Shown here: positions 8,591-16,339 of the stretch, in pieces
Numbering within the stretch: position 1 is the stretch's first letter
How the letters are laid out: every line of letters starts with the position of its first letter
The notes under the pieces: model-generated
The model's database searches: none
Seen by the model: only the letters and a program-made list of their open reading frames with translations
Told to the model about the DNA's origin: nothing
NCBI RefSeq assembly: GCF_042675915.1
Contig: NZ_JBHTKL010000005.1
Location: 62,001-126,000, forward strand
Reading direction: 5' to 3'
DNA from: Thalassobacillus_A hwangdonensis
Lineage (GTDB): Bacteria > Bacillota > Bacilli > Bacillales > Halobacillaceae
Length of the DNA: 64,000 nucleotides
Made by a program: the position numbers and the translations under genes

Positions 8591-8622
8591 AACTTCCGTC
8601 TTTATTAGGCGGAAGTTTTTTT
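8591..8622 (+). terminator. Terminator after jag
   Basis: AACTTCCG (8591-8598) pairs with CGGAAGTT (8610-8617), followed by a T-run to 8622. It closes the rpmH-rnpA-spoIIIJ-jag transcription unit. Confidence 0.88.
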
Positions 8623-8652
8623 ATTGACCAATGTTACCAAATTAGCGGAAAT

Positions 8653-8774
8653 GGCGGCTGGGAAACTACTCGCTTTCCTGTGGGGGAGCTGGCGAGCCTC
8701 CTCGGTCGTTTTACTCCCTGTGGGGTCTCGCCTAGGCCCTTCTCCCACGGGAGTCTCGCAGTTTCCCAGCCGCC
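8653..8774. repeat. Structured dispersed repeat, copy 1
   Basis: Outer arms GGCGGCTGGGAAACT (8653-8667) and AGTTTCCCAGCCGCC (8760-8774) are a perfect 15-bp inverted repeat. The ~90-bp core has blocks ACTCGCTTTCCTG, CTGGCGAGCCTCCTCGG, CTCGCCTAG and CCCTTCTCCCACGGGAGTCTCG that recur almost unchanged in a second copy at 48070-48192. Inner pairings include GGCGAG with CTCGCC and GTGGG with CCCAC. Such elements are scattered through intergenic regions of many Bacillaceae genomes; their function is unknown to me. Confidence 0.85.
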
Positions 8775-8877
8775 CTCAGTGTGATTGGTGAATGAGCTTA
8801 ATTTACGTGAATTTTTCAAACATCAGGTGCAGGTTACGAGCATGTTTGATCCTAGAACGGAAAACCAATAATTAGTT

Positions 8878-9108
8878 TTAACAGATCCTTCTTTTTGAAA
8901 ATCGAATAAATATCGTAATTGAAATAATCAAGAGTATTGCATAAAACCAAAACGAACGGTACCAGACATACTTCAATTCCAACCAAAAACTCATTCCGCC
9001 TTCCTCTGGTTGTAATAGAGAATAGGTAGAAACCTCAACATAAAACATCCCACTAGAAAACAACAATAATAAGAAAACTACGATCCATCCCCAACTTTTG
9101 AATTTCAT
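8878..9108 (-). CDS. Small two-helix membrane protein of unknown function
   Basis: A 76-residue product with two strongly hydrophobic segments (WGWIVVFLLLLFSSGMFYV near residues 6-24 and FWFYAILLIISITIFI near 53-68) separated by an extracellular-like loop with EVSTYSLLQPEEGG. No family recognised. The ATG at 9108 has GGTGGT upstream. It is on the strand opposite to all its neighbours and interrupts the otherwise conserved jag-mnmE linkage, which suggests a later insertion. Base composition is more AT-rich than the flanking genes. Confidence 0.6.
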   Translation of the reverse strand: MKFKSWGWIVVFLLLLFSSGMFYVEVSTYSLLQPEEGGMSFWLELKYVWYRSFWFYAILLIISITIFIRFSKRRIC

Positions 9109-9214
9109 ATATAAACCACCATACTTTTAAATTAAATATACCATTCATTAAGGATTCTTTCTTGCATCCTCTATCAAACAATTGTCTTGATATCCGTTAA
9201 ATACAGCTTTTAAC

Positions 9215-9343
9215 TTATGCACATGTGGATAACCTAATACTATAAATTCTTCTATCATTTGCTTGTGTATATCTTTTCAAATCCTATATGGATGTGCTAA
9301 TCTAATAAGTTAGTGACTTCTATAAAAAATGAGTTGTGGATAA
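9215..9343. promoter_or_regulatory. DnaA boxes upstream of mnmE
   Basis: Exact DnaA boxes in reverse orientation, TGTGGATAA, at 9224-9232 and 9335-9343, plus a one-mismatch TTATGCACA at 9215-9223 overlapping the first. The gene-free stretch 9109-9377 also carries the mnmE ribosome site (AAGGAGGTGATC). A DnaA-box cluster between jag and mnmE is also known in B. subtilis, as I recall. Confidence 0.65.
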
Positions 9344-9377
9344 ATGAAAATAGATAAGAAACCAAGGAGGTGATCGT

Positions 9378-10754
9378 GTGGAGACAGATACGATTACGGC
9401 GATATCCACCCCGATGGGGGAAGGTGCGATTGCGATTGTCCGTTTAAGTGGAAATGAAGCTGTTTCGATTGCTGACAGTATCTTCAAAGGAAAAGATCTT
9501 GCATCGGTGGACTCCCATACGATCCATTATGGAAAAATAATCGACCCGGAAACGGATGAAATAGCAGAAGAAGTAATGGTTTCTGTGATGCGTGGACCGA
9601 AAACATTCACTCGTGAAGATATTATTGAAATCAATTGTCACGGTGGACTGGTATCCGTCAACCGCGTGTTGGAAATCGTATTAGCCCAGGGTGCCCGTCT
9701 GGCGGAGCCTGGAGAATTCACCAAACGTGCGTTTTTGAATGGCCGAATCGACCTTTCACAGGCAGAAGCGGTGATGGATTTGATCCGGGCAAAGACGGAT
9801 CGGGCAATGAACGTTGCTTTGAAGCAGATGGATGGGCGTCTATCGAAGCTAATTCAGGATCTCCGTCAAAAACTGCTTGAGACATTGGCACATGTGGAAG
9901 TGAACATTGATTATCCAGAGTATGATGATGTCGAAGAAATGTCCCATACGATGATGGAGGAAAAGACACGTGAAGTCCATCGCGAAGTCCAATCACTTTT
10001 ACAGACAGCAAAACAGGGGAAAATACTACGTGAAGGCTTGGCTACTGCGATCATCGGACGTCCGAACGTTGGGAAATCGTCCTTGATGAATGCGCTGGTG
10101 CATGAAAACAAAGCGATCGTGACCGATGTTCCAGGGACCACCCGCGACGTGATCGAAGAATACGTCAATGTTCGCGGAGTTCCTCTACGCCTGGTCGATA
10201 CTGCTGGTATCCGGGAAACCGAAGATATCGTCGAACGGATCGGCGTGGAAAAATCACGTCAAGTATTGAAGGAAGCGGACCTGATCCTGCTTGTGTTAAA
10301 CTATGGTGATGCATTGACAGAAGAAGATGTACGTTTGTTTGAAGCCGTCCATGATCTTGATGTGATCGTCATCGTGAACAAGACGGATTTAGAACCTGCA
10401 TTGGATATGGACCGTGTTCATGAACTTGCTGCAGACCATCCTGTCATCACGACATCGTTGATTCAGGAACAGGGAATCGACGAACTCGAACAGGCGATTT
10501 CACAAGTCTTCTTCGAGGGAGAATTGGATGCAGGGGATATGACTTATGTTTCCAATGTACGTCATGTCCAGCTTTTGAAGCAGGCGAAGAAATCGTTGGA
10601 AGATGCGATGGAAGGCATGGAAATGGGAATGCCTCTGGATATGGTTCAGATTGATGTGACGAACACATGGGAAACGCTCGGCGAAATCATCGGAGATACA
10701 GTCCATGAAAGTCTGATCGACCAGCTGTTTTCCCAATTCTGCTTAGGAAAATAA
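9378..10754 (+). CDS. mnmE: tRNA modification GTPase MnmE (TrmE)
   Basis: With MnmG, installs the carboxymethylaminomethyl group at C5 of wobble uridines in certain tRNAs, using tetrahydrofolate and GTP. The 458-residue product has the N-terminal folate-binding domain (MSTAEHTM-type start replaced here by METDTITAISTPMGEGAIAI), a helical domain, an inserted G domain with GRPNVGKSSL, DTAGIRETEDIVE and NKTD, and the C-terminal FCLGK whose cysteine is catalytic. GTG start at 9378 with AAGGAGGTGATC upstream. mnmG follows after 23 bp. Confidence 0.96.
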   Translation: METDTITAISTPMGEGAIAIVRLSGNEAVSIADSIFKGKDLASVDSHTIHYGKIIDPETDEIAEEVMVSVMRGPKTFTREDIIEINCHGGLVSVNRVLEIVLAQGARLAEPGEFTKRAFLNGRIDLSQAEAVMDLIRAKTDRAMNVALKQMDGRLSKLIQDLRQKLLETLAHVEVNIDYPEYDDVEEMSHTMMEEKTREVHREVQSLLQTAKQGKILREGLATAIIGRPNVGKSSLMNALVHENKAIVTDVPGTTRDVIEEYVNVRGVPLRLVDTAGIRETEDIVERIGVEKSRQVLKEADLILLVLNYGDALTEEDVRLFEAVHDLDVIVIVNKTDLEPALDMDRVHELAADHPVITTSLIQEQGIDELEQAISQVFFEGELDAGDMTYVSNVRHVQLLKQAKKSLEDAMEGMEMGMPLDMVQIDVTNTWETLGEIIGDTVHESLIDQLFSQFCLGK

Positions 10755-10777
10755 TTTTTAAAGGAGAGAACGACCAA

Positions 10778-12667
10778 ATGACCTACGATGCTGGAAATTA
10801 TGACGTTATCGTTATTGGTGCTGGTCATGCTGGATGTGAAGCGGCTTTAGCTTCTGCAAAAAGAGGAGCGAAGACGCTGATGCTTACCTTGAACTTGGAC
10901 TTGGTTGCTTTTATGCCATGTAACCCGTCCGTTGGTGGTCCCGCCAAAGGAGTCGTCGTAAGAGAAATCGACGCGCTTGGTGGAATCATGGGTAAAGTGA
11001 TCGACAAGACACATATCCAGATGAAGATGTTGAATACAGGGAAAGGCCCTGCGGTCCGTGCGTTGCGTGCGCAGGCAGACAAACCTTTATATATACAGGA
11101 AATGAAAGACACTTTGGAAAACCAGGAGAACCTTACCCTTCGCCAAGGGATGGTCGAGCGCCTGATTGTCGAAGACGGTGAGGTAAAAGGGGTAGAGACC
11201 GAAACGAAAGCGGCATACCGAGCAAAGACAGTGATCGTTACGACAGGTACGTTCATGCGCGGAAAAGTGATTATCGGAGATCTTACGTATGAGAGTGGAC
11301 CGAATAACCAGCGAGCTACTGTTTCATTATCCGAGCATCTTGAAGAGCTTGGAATTGAAATGGTGCGGTTCAAAACAGGTACCCCGCCACGCGTAAACAA
11401 CCATACTGTCGATTATTCAAAAACGGAAATCCAGCCTGGTGATGATGTACCACGTGCATTCTCTTATGAAACGACGGAATACATCATGGACCAGATTCCA
11501 TGCTGGCTGACTTACACGAATGAATATACGCATAAAATCATCGATGAAAACCTTGAGTTGTCACCGATGTATTCAGGCATGATCAAAGGAACCGGTCCTC
11601 GTTACTGTCCATCGATCGAGGATAAAGTGGTACGTTTCAATGATAAACCACGCCACCAGATTTTCCTTGAACCAGAAGGACGCAAGACAGAGGAAGTTTA
11701 TGTCCAGGGGCTTTCCACTTCCTTACCTGAATTTATCCAGAAAAAGATGCTGGAGACAATTCCAGGCCTGGAAAAAGCAGAAATCATGCGTGCTGGTTAT
11801 GCAATCGAGTATGATTCAGTCGTACCGACACAGCTATGGCCTACGCTTGAAACAAAGAAAATTAAAGGTCTTTATACAGCTGGTCAAATCAATGGAACTT
11901 CCGGATACGAGGAAGCCGCAGCACAGGGAATTATGGCTGGTATCAATGCGGCAGCGCAAGCGCTTGATATCGAACCATTGATTCTTGGACGTTCCGATGC
12001 CTATATCGGTGTGCTGATTGATGACCTGGTCACGAAAGGAACGAATGAACCGTATCGTCTGCTCACATCAAGAGCAGAATTCCGGTTGATGCTGCGTCAT
12101 GACAATGCGGACATTCGTTTGACCGATATTGGATATCAAATGGGAATGATCTCTGAAGAGCGCTATGCAGCATTCCAGGAGAAGAAGCGTTTGATTGAAG
12201 AAGAACGTGCACGTCTCGAAGGGATCATTTTGAAAGCAGATCCTGAAGTGCAGAAAGTCATCGAAGAAGCTGGCGGAACACCATTGAAAGATGCTGTACG
12301 GGCATCTGACCTGCTTAAGCGCCCGGAAATGAGCTATGAAATGATTGCGCGCCTGACAAGTCCGGAAAAAGAGCTTGCAGATGGTGTGAAAGAACAGGTT
12401 GAAATTCAGACGAAATATGCCGGCTATATCGCTAAAGCATTGCAGCAGATTGATCGCATGAAAAAGATGGAGGATAAGAAGATCCCTGAAAACATCGATT
12501 ATGATGCAATTAATGGGTTGGCATCTGAAGCGAGAGATAAACTGAAAGAGGTTCAGCCATTGTCTGTCGGACAGGCATCCCGTATCTCAGGAGTGAACCC
12601 TTCGGATGTATCGATTCTGCTTGTCTATATTGAACAAGGTAAGATTGCAAAAGTTTCGAACGAATAA
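10778..12667 (+). CDS. mnmG: tRNA uridine modification enzyme MnmG (GidA)
   Basis: FAD-dependent partner of MnmE in wobble-uridine modification. The 629-residue product shows the N-terminal dinucleotide-binding motif VIGAGHAGCEAALASA, the family signature MPCNPSVGGPAKG, and GQINGTSGYEEAAAQG in the FAD domain, with a helical C-terminal region that contacts MnmE. Length is normal. The ATG at 10778 has AAAGGAGAG upstream. It forms an operon with mnmE before it and rsmG after it. Confidence 0.97.
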   Translation: MTYDAGNYDVIVIGAGHAGCEAALASAKRGAKTLMLTLNLDLVAFMPCNPSVGGPAKGVVVREIDALGGIMGKVIDKTHIQMKMLNTGKGPAVRALRAQADKPLYIQEMKDTLENQENLTLRQGMVERLIVEDGEVKGVETETKAAYRAKTVIVTTGTFMRGKVIIGDLTYESGPNNQRATVSLSEHLEELGIEMVRFKTGTPPRVNNHTVDYSKTEIQPGDDVPRAFSYETTEYIMDQIPCWLTYTNEYTHKIIDENLELSPMYSGMIKGTGPRYCPSIEDKVVRFNDKPRHQIFLEPEGRKTEEVYVQGLSTSLPEFIQKKMLETIPGLEKAEIMRAGYAIEYDSVVPTQLWPTLETKKIKGLYTAGQINGTSGYEEAAAQGIMAGINAAAQALDIEPLILGRSDAYIGVLIDDLVTKGTNEPYRLLTSRAEFRLMLRHDNADIRLTDIGYQMGMISEERYAAFQEKKRLIEEERARLEGIILKADPEVQKVIEEAGGTPLKDAVRASDLLKRPEMSYEMIARLTSPEKELADGVKEQVEIQTKYAGYIAKALQQIDRMKKMEDKKIPENIDYDAINGLASEARDKLKEVQPLSVGQASRISGVNPSDVSILLVYIEQGKIAKVSNE

Positions 12668-12688
12668 GGAAGAAGAAAGGAAGCGTCT

Positions 12689-13405
12689 ATGGATAAAAAC
12701 ACCTTTCTTGAGGCATTGAAAGATAAAGGTATCGAATTGGATCAGAAGCAGCAGGAGCAATTCCAAAAGTATTTTGAGATTCTCGTTGAATGGAACGAAA
12801 AAATGAACCTGACAGCGATCACAGATGAAGAAGGAGTGTATTTGAAGCACTTTTACGACTCCATCACCGCTGCGTTTTACCACGATTTCTCCAAACCACT
12901 TACCATTTGTGACGTAGGAGCGGGGGCAGGTTTTCCAAGCTTGCCTCTGAAAATCTGTTTTCCGCATTTGAAGGTGACAATCGTCGATTCATTGAAGAAG
13001 CGGATTACATTCCTGAATCATCTGGCACATGAACTGGAATTGACGGATGTTGCATTCTATCATGACCGGGCAGAGAACTTCGGGAAAAATCCACAATTCC
13101 GAGAAAGCTTCGACCTCGTCATGGCAAGAGCGGTTGCCAGACTTTCCGTGCTAAGCGAACTATGTCTGCCACTTGCACAAAAAGGCGGCATGTTCATGGC
13201 AATGAAAGGACCGAACCTTGCTGATGAGTTGGAAGATGCGAAAGAAGCGATCCGTATTGTCGGTGGAGAACTGAAAAGTACGGATACCTTCGACCTTCCA
13301 GAGGAAAACAGCGAGCGGAATATTGCACTGATCGAAAAACGGAGGAAAACTCCGAAGAAGTACCCTCGTAAAGCAGGGGTTCCGAACAAAACACCAATCT
13401 CTTAA
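12689..13405 (+). CDS. rsmG: 16S rRNA (guanine527-N7)-methyltransferase RsmG (GidB)
   Basis: SAM-dependent enzyme that methylates G527 of 16S rRNA; loss gives low-level streptomycin resistance in other bacteria. The 238-residue product has KMNLTAIT near the N-terminus, the SAM-binding motif DVGAGAGFPSLPLKI, and FDLVMARAVARLSVL. It lies 21 bp after mnmG with an AGAAAGGAAG ribosome site. The gene order mnmE-mnmG-rsmG-noc is conserved. Confidence 0.96.
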   Translation: MDKNTFLEALKDKGIELDQKQQEQFQKYFEILVEWNEKMNLTAITDEEGVYLKHFYDSITAAFYHDFSKPLTICDVGAGAGFPSLPLKICFPHLKVTIVDSLKKRITFLNHLAHELELTDVAFYHDRAENFGKNPQFRESFDLVMARAVARLSVLSELCLPLAQKGGMFMAMKGPNLADELEDAKEAIRIVGGELKSTDTFDLPEENSERNIALIEKRRKTPKKYPRKAGVPNKTPIS

Positions 13406-13413
13406 AACAGAGC

Positions 13414-13446
13414 GCGTTGCTGACAATAATAGCAACGCCTCTTTAT
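13414..13446 (+). terminator. Weak terminator after rsmG
   Basis: GCGTTGCT (13414-13421) pairs with AGCAACGC (13431-13438), followed by CTCTTTATT. The downstream run is only moderately T-rich, so confidence is limited. Confidence 0.5.
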
Positions 13447-13556
13447 TAAGAGGTGGAGTCTATCAGACTATGATTTTTTTAAATTATGATTTTGGTAGAT
13501 ACTTTTTCCAATTCAAATATGCTAAAATAGAAGAAGATGTGAAAAGTAAATGGCAT

Positions 13557-13589
13557 GCGCAGCAGTAGCTATTTCTGCAGCGCTTTTTT
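13557..13589 (+). terminator. Terminator-like hairpin in the noc leader
   Basis: GCGCAGCAG (13557-13565) pairs with CTGCAGCGC (13575-13583) with one offset A, followed by TTTTTT (13584-13589). It stands between a likely promoter (TAAAAT near 13523) and the parS-like site and noc start, so transcription of noc would have to pass it. Confidence 0.6.
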
Positions 13590-13602
13590 CAATAGAGTAG
13601 CG

Positions 13603-13618
13603 TGTTTCACGTGGAACA
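13603..13618. promoter_or_regulatory. parS: parS-like ParB-binding site upstream of noc
   Basis: TGTTTCACGTGGAACA is one base away from the B. subtilis parS palindrome TGTTTCACGTGAAACA. It lies 40 bp before the noc start codon, so Spo0J bound here could also affect noc transcription. Confidence 0.85.
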
Positions 13619-13658
13619 TCTAAGTATGTATGCTCGCAAACAAAGGTGGTGTCTGATC

Positions 13659-14543
13659 ATGGTACATCCTTTCAGTCGATTATTTGGTCTGGGAGATAAA
13701 TCAGATTCGCAAGAGGAAAAGAATACAGACGAACAGCCGTTGGAAGAAGAAGTCTATGACAAAGATGAAGTCATGCAGGTTTCGGTAGAGAAAGTCCAGC
13801 CGAACCGTTATCAGCCAAGAACGGTTTTCAATGATGAAAAAATTTCTGAACTCGCTCAGACGATACATACACACGGTATCATCCAACCAATCGTCGTGCG
13901 CAGGTTAGACGATGAAAACTTTGAGCTGATTGCAGGTGAACGCCGTTGGAGAGCTGTGCAGTCACTAGGGTGGGAAACGATTCCTGCCATCATTCGCGAT
14001 ATGAATGATACGACGACTGCTTCCGTTGCACTGATTGAAAACCTTCAACGTGAAGAATTGACAGTGATCGAAGAAGCGAAAGCCTATGCGAGGCTGATCG
14101 AATTGCATCAGTTGACCCAGGAAGCATTAGCGCAGCGACTTGGCAAAAGTCAGTCGACGATCGCAAACAAAATGCGCCTGTTGAAGCTTTCGGATGTGAT
14201 CCAGCAAGCATTACTCGATAAAAAAATCACTGAGCGTCATGCGAGAGCTTTGATTGCTGTGAAGGATCTTGAAGTTCAGGAAAAGATCCTCCATGAAATT
14301 ATCGAAAAGCAGTGGAACGTGAAGCAGACTGAAGAACGGATCCAAAAAGAGAATGAAGACAAGAAGCCTGCCAAGAAAAAACCTCAGTTAAAGGGATTCA
14401 ATAAAGATATCAGAATTGCAATGAATACGATCCGTCAATCGTTGACGATGGTAAACGATACTGGCATCGATGTTGAAACCGATGAAGAAGACCACGAAGA
14501 CTACTATCAGTTCACCATCAAGATACCTAAGAAAAAATCATAA
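13659..14543 (+). CDS. noc: Nucleoid occlusion protein Noc
   Basis: ParB-family DNA-binding CTPase that blocks Z-ring assembly over the chromosome. The reading frame is open from 13602, but that start would lie inside the parS-like site. ATG at 13659 is chosen because AAAGGTGGTG precedes it and the product then begins MVHPFSRLFGLG, like B. subtilis Noc with its N-terminal membrane-binding helix. 294 residues: ParB N-domain with NRYQPRTVF and GERRWRAVQ, the HTH region LAQRLGKSQSTIANK, and an acidic C-terminal dimerisation domain. Followed by its own terminator. Confidence 0.94.
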   Translation: MVHPFSRLFGLGDKSDSQEEKNTDEQPLEEEVYDKDEVMQVSVEKVQPNRYQPRTVFNDEKISELAQTIHTHGIIQPIVVRRLDDENFELIAGERRWRAVQSLGWETIPAIIRDMNDTTTASVALIENLQREELTVIEEAKAYARLIELHQLTQEALAQRLGKSQSTIANKMRLLKLSDVIQQALLDKKITERHARALIAVKDLEVQEKILHEIIEKQWNVKQTEERIQKENEDKKPAKKKPQLKGFNKDIRIAMNTIRQSLTMVNDTGIDVETDEEDHEDYYQFTIKIPKKKS

Positions 14544-14558
14544 ATCTACATTAAATCT

Positions 14559-14590
14559 CCCATCTTGATAAAAAAAGATGGGTATTTTTT
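14559..14590 (+). terminator. Terminator after noc
   Basis: CCCATCTT (14559-14566) pairs with AAGATGGG (14575-14582), followed by TATTTTTT. It separates noc from the soj-spo0J pair. Confidence 0.85.
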
Positions 14591-14668
14591 AGGAAATACA
14601 TGAATTCGAATTCAGAATTGAAAAAAAATGATAGAATGATTGATAAAGAGAACGAGGTAGGTGACATC

Positions 14669-15442
14669 ATGGGGAAAGTTATCGCCATCGCCAATCAGAA
14701 GGGCGGCGTAGGAAAAACGACGACAGCAGTCAATTTAAGCGCTTGCTTGGCATATTTGAACCATAAAGTCCTGCTTGTCGATATCGACCCGCAAGGAAAT
14801 GCGACAAGTGGAGTAGGTGTGAACAAAGGAGAAATGGACCAGTGCATCTATAATGTACTTGTTGAAGATGCAGATGCCTCCAAGGTTTGCACTTCGACAA
14901 TGGTGGAGAATCTGGATGTCATTCCTGCGACAATCCAGCTGGCAGGTGCTGAAATTGAGCTGGTACCTACCATTTCCCGAGAGGTCCGATTGAAGCAGGC
15001 ATTGGATGAAGTGAAAGACAACTATGATTACGTCATCATTGATTGTCCACCATCATTAGGTCTGCTGACGATCAATTCACTGACCGCTTCAGATTCAGTC
15101 GTCATTCCGGTTCAGTGTGAATATTACGCGTTGGAAGGACTGAGCCAATTGTTGAACACGGTTCGTCTCGTCCAAAAGCATTTGAATAAAGACTTGATGA
15201 TCGACGGTGTATTATTGACGATGCTGGATGCAAGGACGAATCTCGGTATCCAGGTCATCGAAGAAGTGAAGAAATATTTCCAGGATAAAGTCTATGGAGC
15301 GATCATTCCGAGGAATGTACGTTTAAGTGAAGCACCAAGTCATGGACAACCGATCATTCTGTACGATGCGAAGTCACGCGGAGCTGAAGTATATCTAGAT
15401 TTGGCAAAGGAAGTGATTGCTAGTGGCGAAAGGGTTAGGTAA
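14669..15442 (+). CDS. soj: Chromosome partitioning ATPase Soj (ParA)
   Basis: ParA/MinD-type ATPase that works with Spo0J in origin segregation and regulates DnaA activity in B. subtilis. The frame is open from 14600, but the ATG at 14669 gives MGKVIAIANQKGGVGKTTT, the family start with the deviant Walker A motif, and is preceded by GAGGTAGGTG. 257 residues; further motifs VDIDPQGNATSGVG and DYVIIDCPPSLGLLT. Its last 20 bases overlap spo0J. Confidence 0.96.
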   Translation: MGKVIAIANQKGGVGKTTTAVNLSACLAYLNHKVLLVDIDPQGNATSGVGVNKGEMDQCIYNVLVEDADASKVCTSTMVENLDVIPATIQLAGAEIELVPTISREVRLKQALDEVKDNYDYVIIDCPPSLGLLTINSLTASDSVVIPVQCEYYALEGLSQLLNTVRLVQKHLNKDLMIDGVLLTMLDARTNLGIQVIEEVKKYFQDKVYGAIIPRNVRLSEAPSHGQPIILYDAKSRGAEVYLDLAKEVIASGERVR

Positions 15443-16265
15443 AGGCCTCAATGCTTTTTTCCCGGATTTAGAGCAGAAGGAAGAAGAAAATATCGAACAG
15501 GTCCCGACGAAAGCTTGCAGACCGAATCCATATCAGCCCAGAAAAACGTTTCGGAAAGAAGCGATTGAAGAGCTGAAGGAATCAATCGAACAACATGGCA
15601 TCTTACAGCCGTTAGTCGTTCGTAAAAGTATCAAAGGCTATGAAATTGTAGTCGGAGAACGACGATTCAGGGCTGCGAAGGCTGCAGGACTCGATACTGT
15701 ACCTGTTTTAGTTCGGGAATTGAATGATGAACAGATGATGGAGCTCGCACTTTTGGAAAACCTGCAGCGGGAGGATTTATCCCCGATTGAAGAAGCGCAG
15801 GCTTACTCCAATCTGATGCGGGAGCTGAAGGTAACCCAGGAAGTATTGGCACATCGACTTGGAAAAAGCCGGTCTCATATCGCAAACCTTGTCCGTTTGT
15901 TGTCCTTGCCGGTACCGGTCATTACGATGATCAATAACGGCGAACTTTCAATGGGGCATGGCAGGGCGTTGCTCGGAATCAAGGATGACGACCAGTTGAT
16001 GCCAATTGTAGAGCGGATCAAAAAAGAGCATTTGAATGTGCGTCAAGTTGAACAGATGATTGCACAGATCAATGAGAAGAAAAAGCCTGTAAAGAAGAAA
16101 ACTTCTGAGAAGGATGTTTTCCTGAAAGAGAAAGAGACGAATCTGCGCGAACGATTCGGTACAGGCGTCACCATCCATCGAGGAAAGCGTAAAGGTAAAA
16201 TCGAAATCGAGTTCTTTTCCGATGATGATCTGGAACGAATTTTGACTTATTTGGAAAAAGAGTGA
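15423..16265 (+). CDS. spo0J: Chromosome partitioning protein Spo0J (ParB)
   Basis: CTP-dependent clamp that loads at parS sites, recruits SMC and stimulates Soj. GTG at 15423 gives MAKGLGKGLNAFFPDL, matching the family N-terminus that stimulates Soj; the more upstream TTG at 15417 is less likely. 280 residues: ParB domain with PNPYQPRKTF, GERRFRAAKAAG and LLENLQREDLSPIEEA, an HTH (LAHRLGKSRSHIANL), and a lysine-rich linker before the dimer domain. It is a paralogue of Noc three genes back. Terminator follows. Confidence 0.96.
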   Translation: MAKGLGKGLNAFFPDLEQKEEENIEQVPTKACRPNPYQPRKTFRKEAIEELKESIEQHGILQPLVVRKSIKGYEIVVGERRFRAAKAAGLDTVPVLVRELNDEQMMELALLENLQREDLSPIEEAQAYSNLMRELKVTQEVLAHRLGKSRSHIANLVRLLSLPVPVITMINNGELSMGHGRALLGIKDDDQLMPIVERIKKEHLNVRQVEQMIAQINEKKKPVKKKTSEKDVFLKEKETNLRERFGTGVTIHRGKRKGKIEIEFFSDDDLERILTYLEKE

Positions 16266-16273
16266 ATGCTTCA

Positions 16274-16307
16274 AAACCTGGTTAAGCACGATTAACCGGG
16301 TTTTTTT
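16274..16307 (+). terminator. Terminator after spo0J
   Basis: AAACCTGGTTAA (16274-16285) pairs with TTAACCGGGTTT (16292-16303) with one G-U pair, followed by TTTT. Confidence 0.9.
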
Positions 16308-16339
16308 GCACCCGAATTCTACAAGAGAGGGGGATCGAA

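Noticed and set aside
8653..8774. Calling repeat copy 1 a simple rho-independent terminator
   Set aside because: A normal terminator already follows jag at 8591-8622, the stem-to-stem distance is ~90 bp, and no T-run follows.
8634..8819. 61-residue frame over repeat copy 1
   Set aside because: The sequence is constrained as a structured inverted repeat; copy 2 does not keep the same reading frame.
13602..13658. Upstream GTG start for noc at 13602
   Set aside because: It lies in the parS-like site without a ribosome site; ATG 13659 has AAAGGTGGTG and restores the Noc N-terminus.
14960..14985. A Noc-binding site (ATTTCCCGGGAAAT-like) inside soj
   Set aside because: Only CATTTCCCGAGAGG is present; the second half-site is too poor to support a call.
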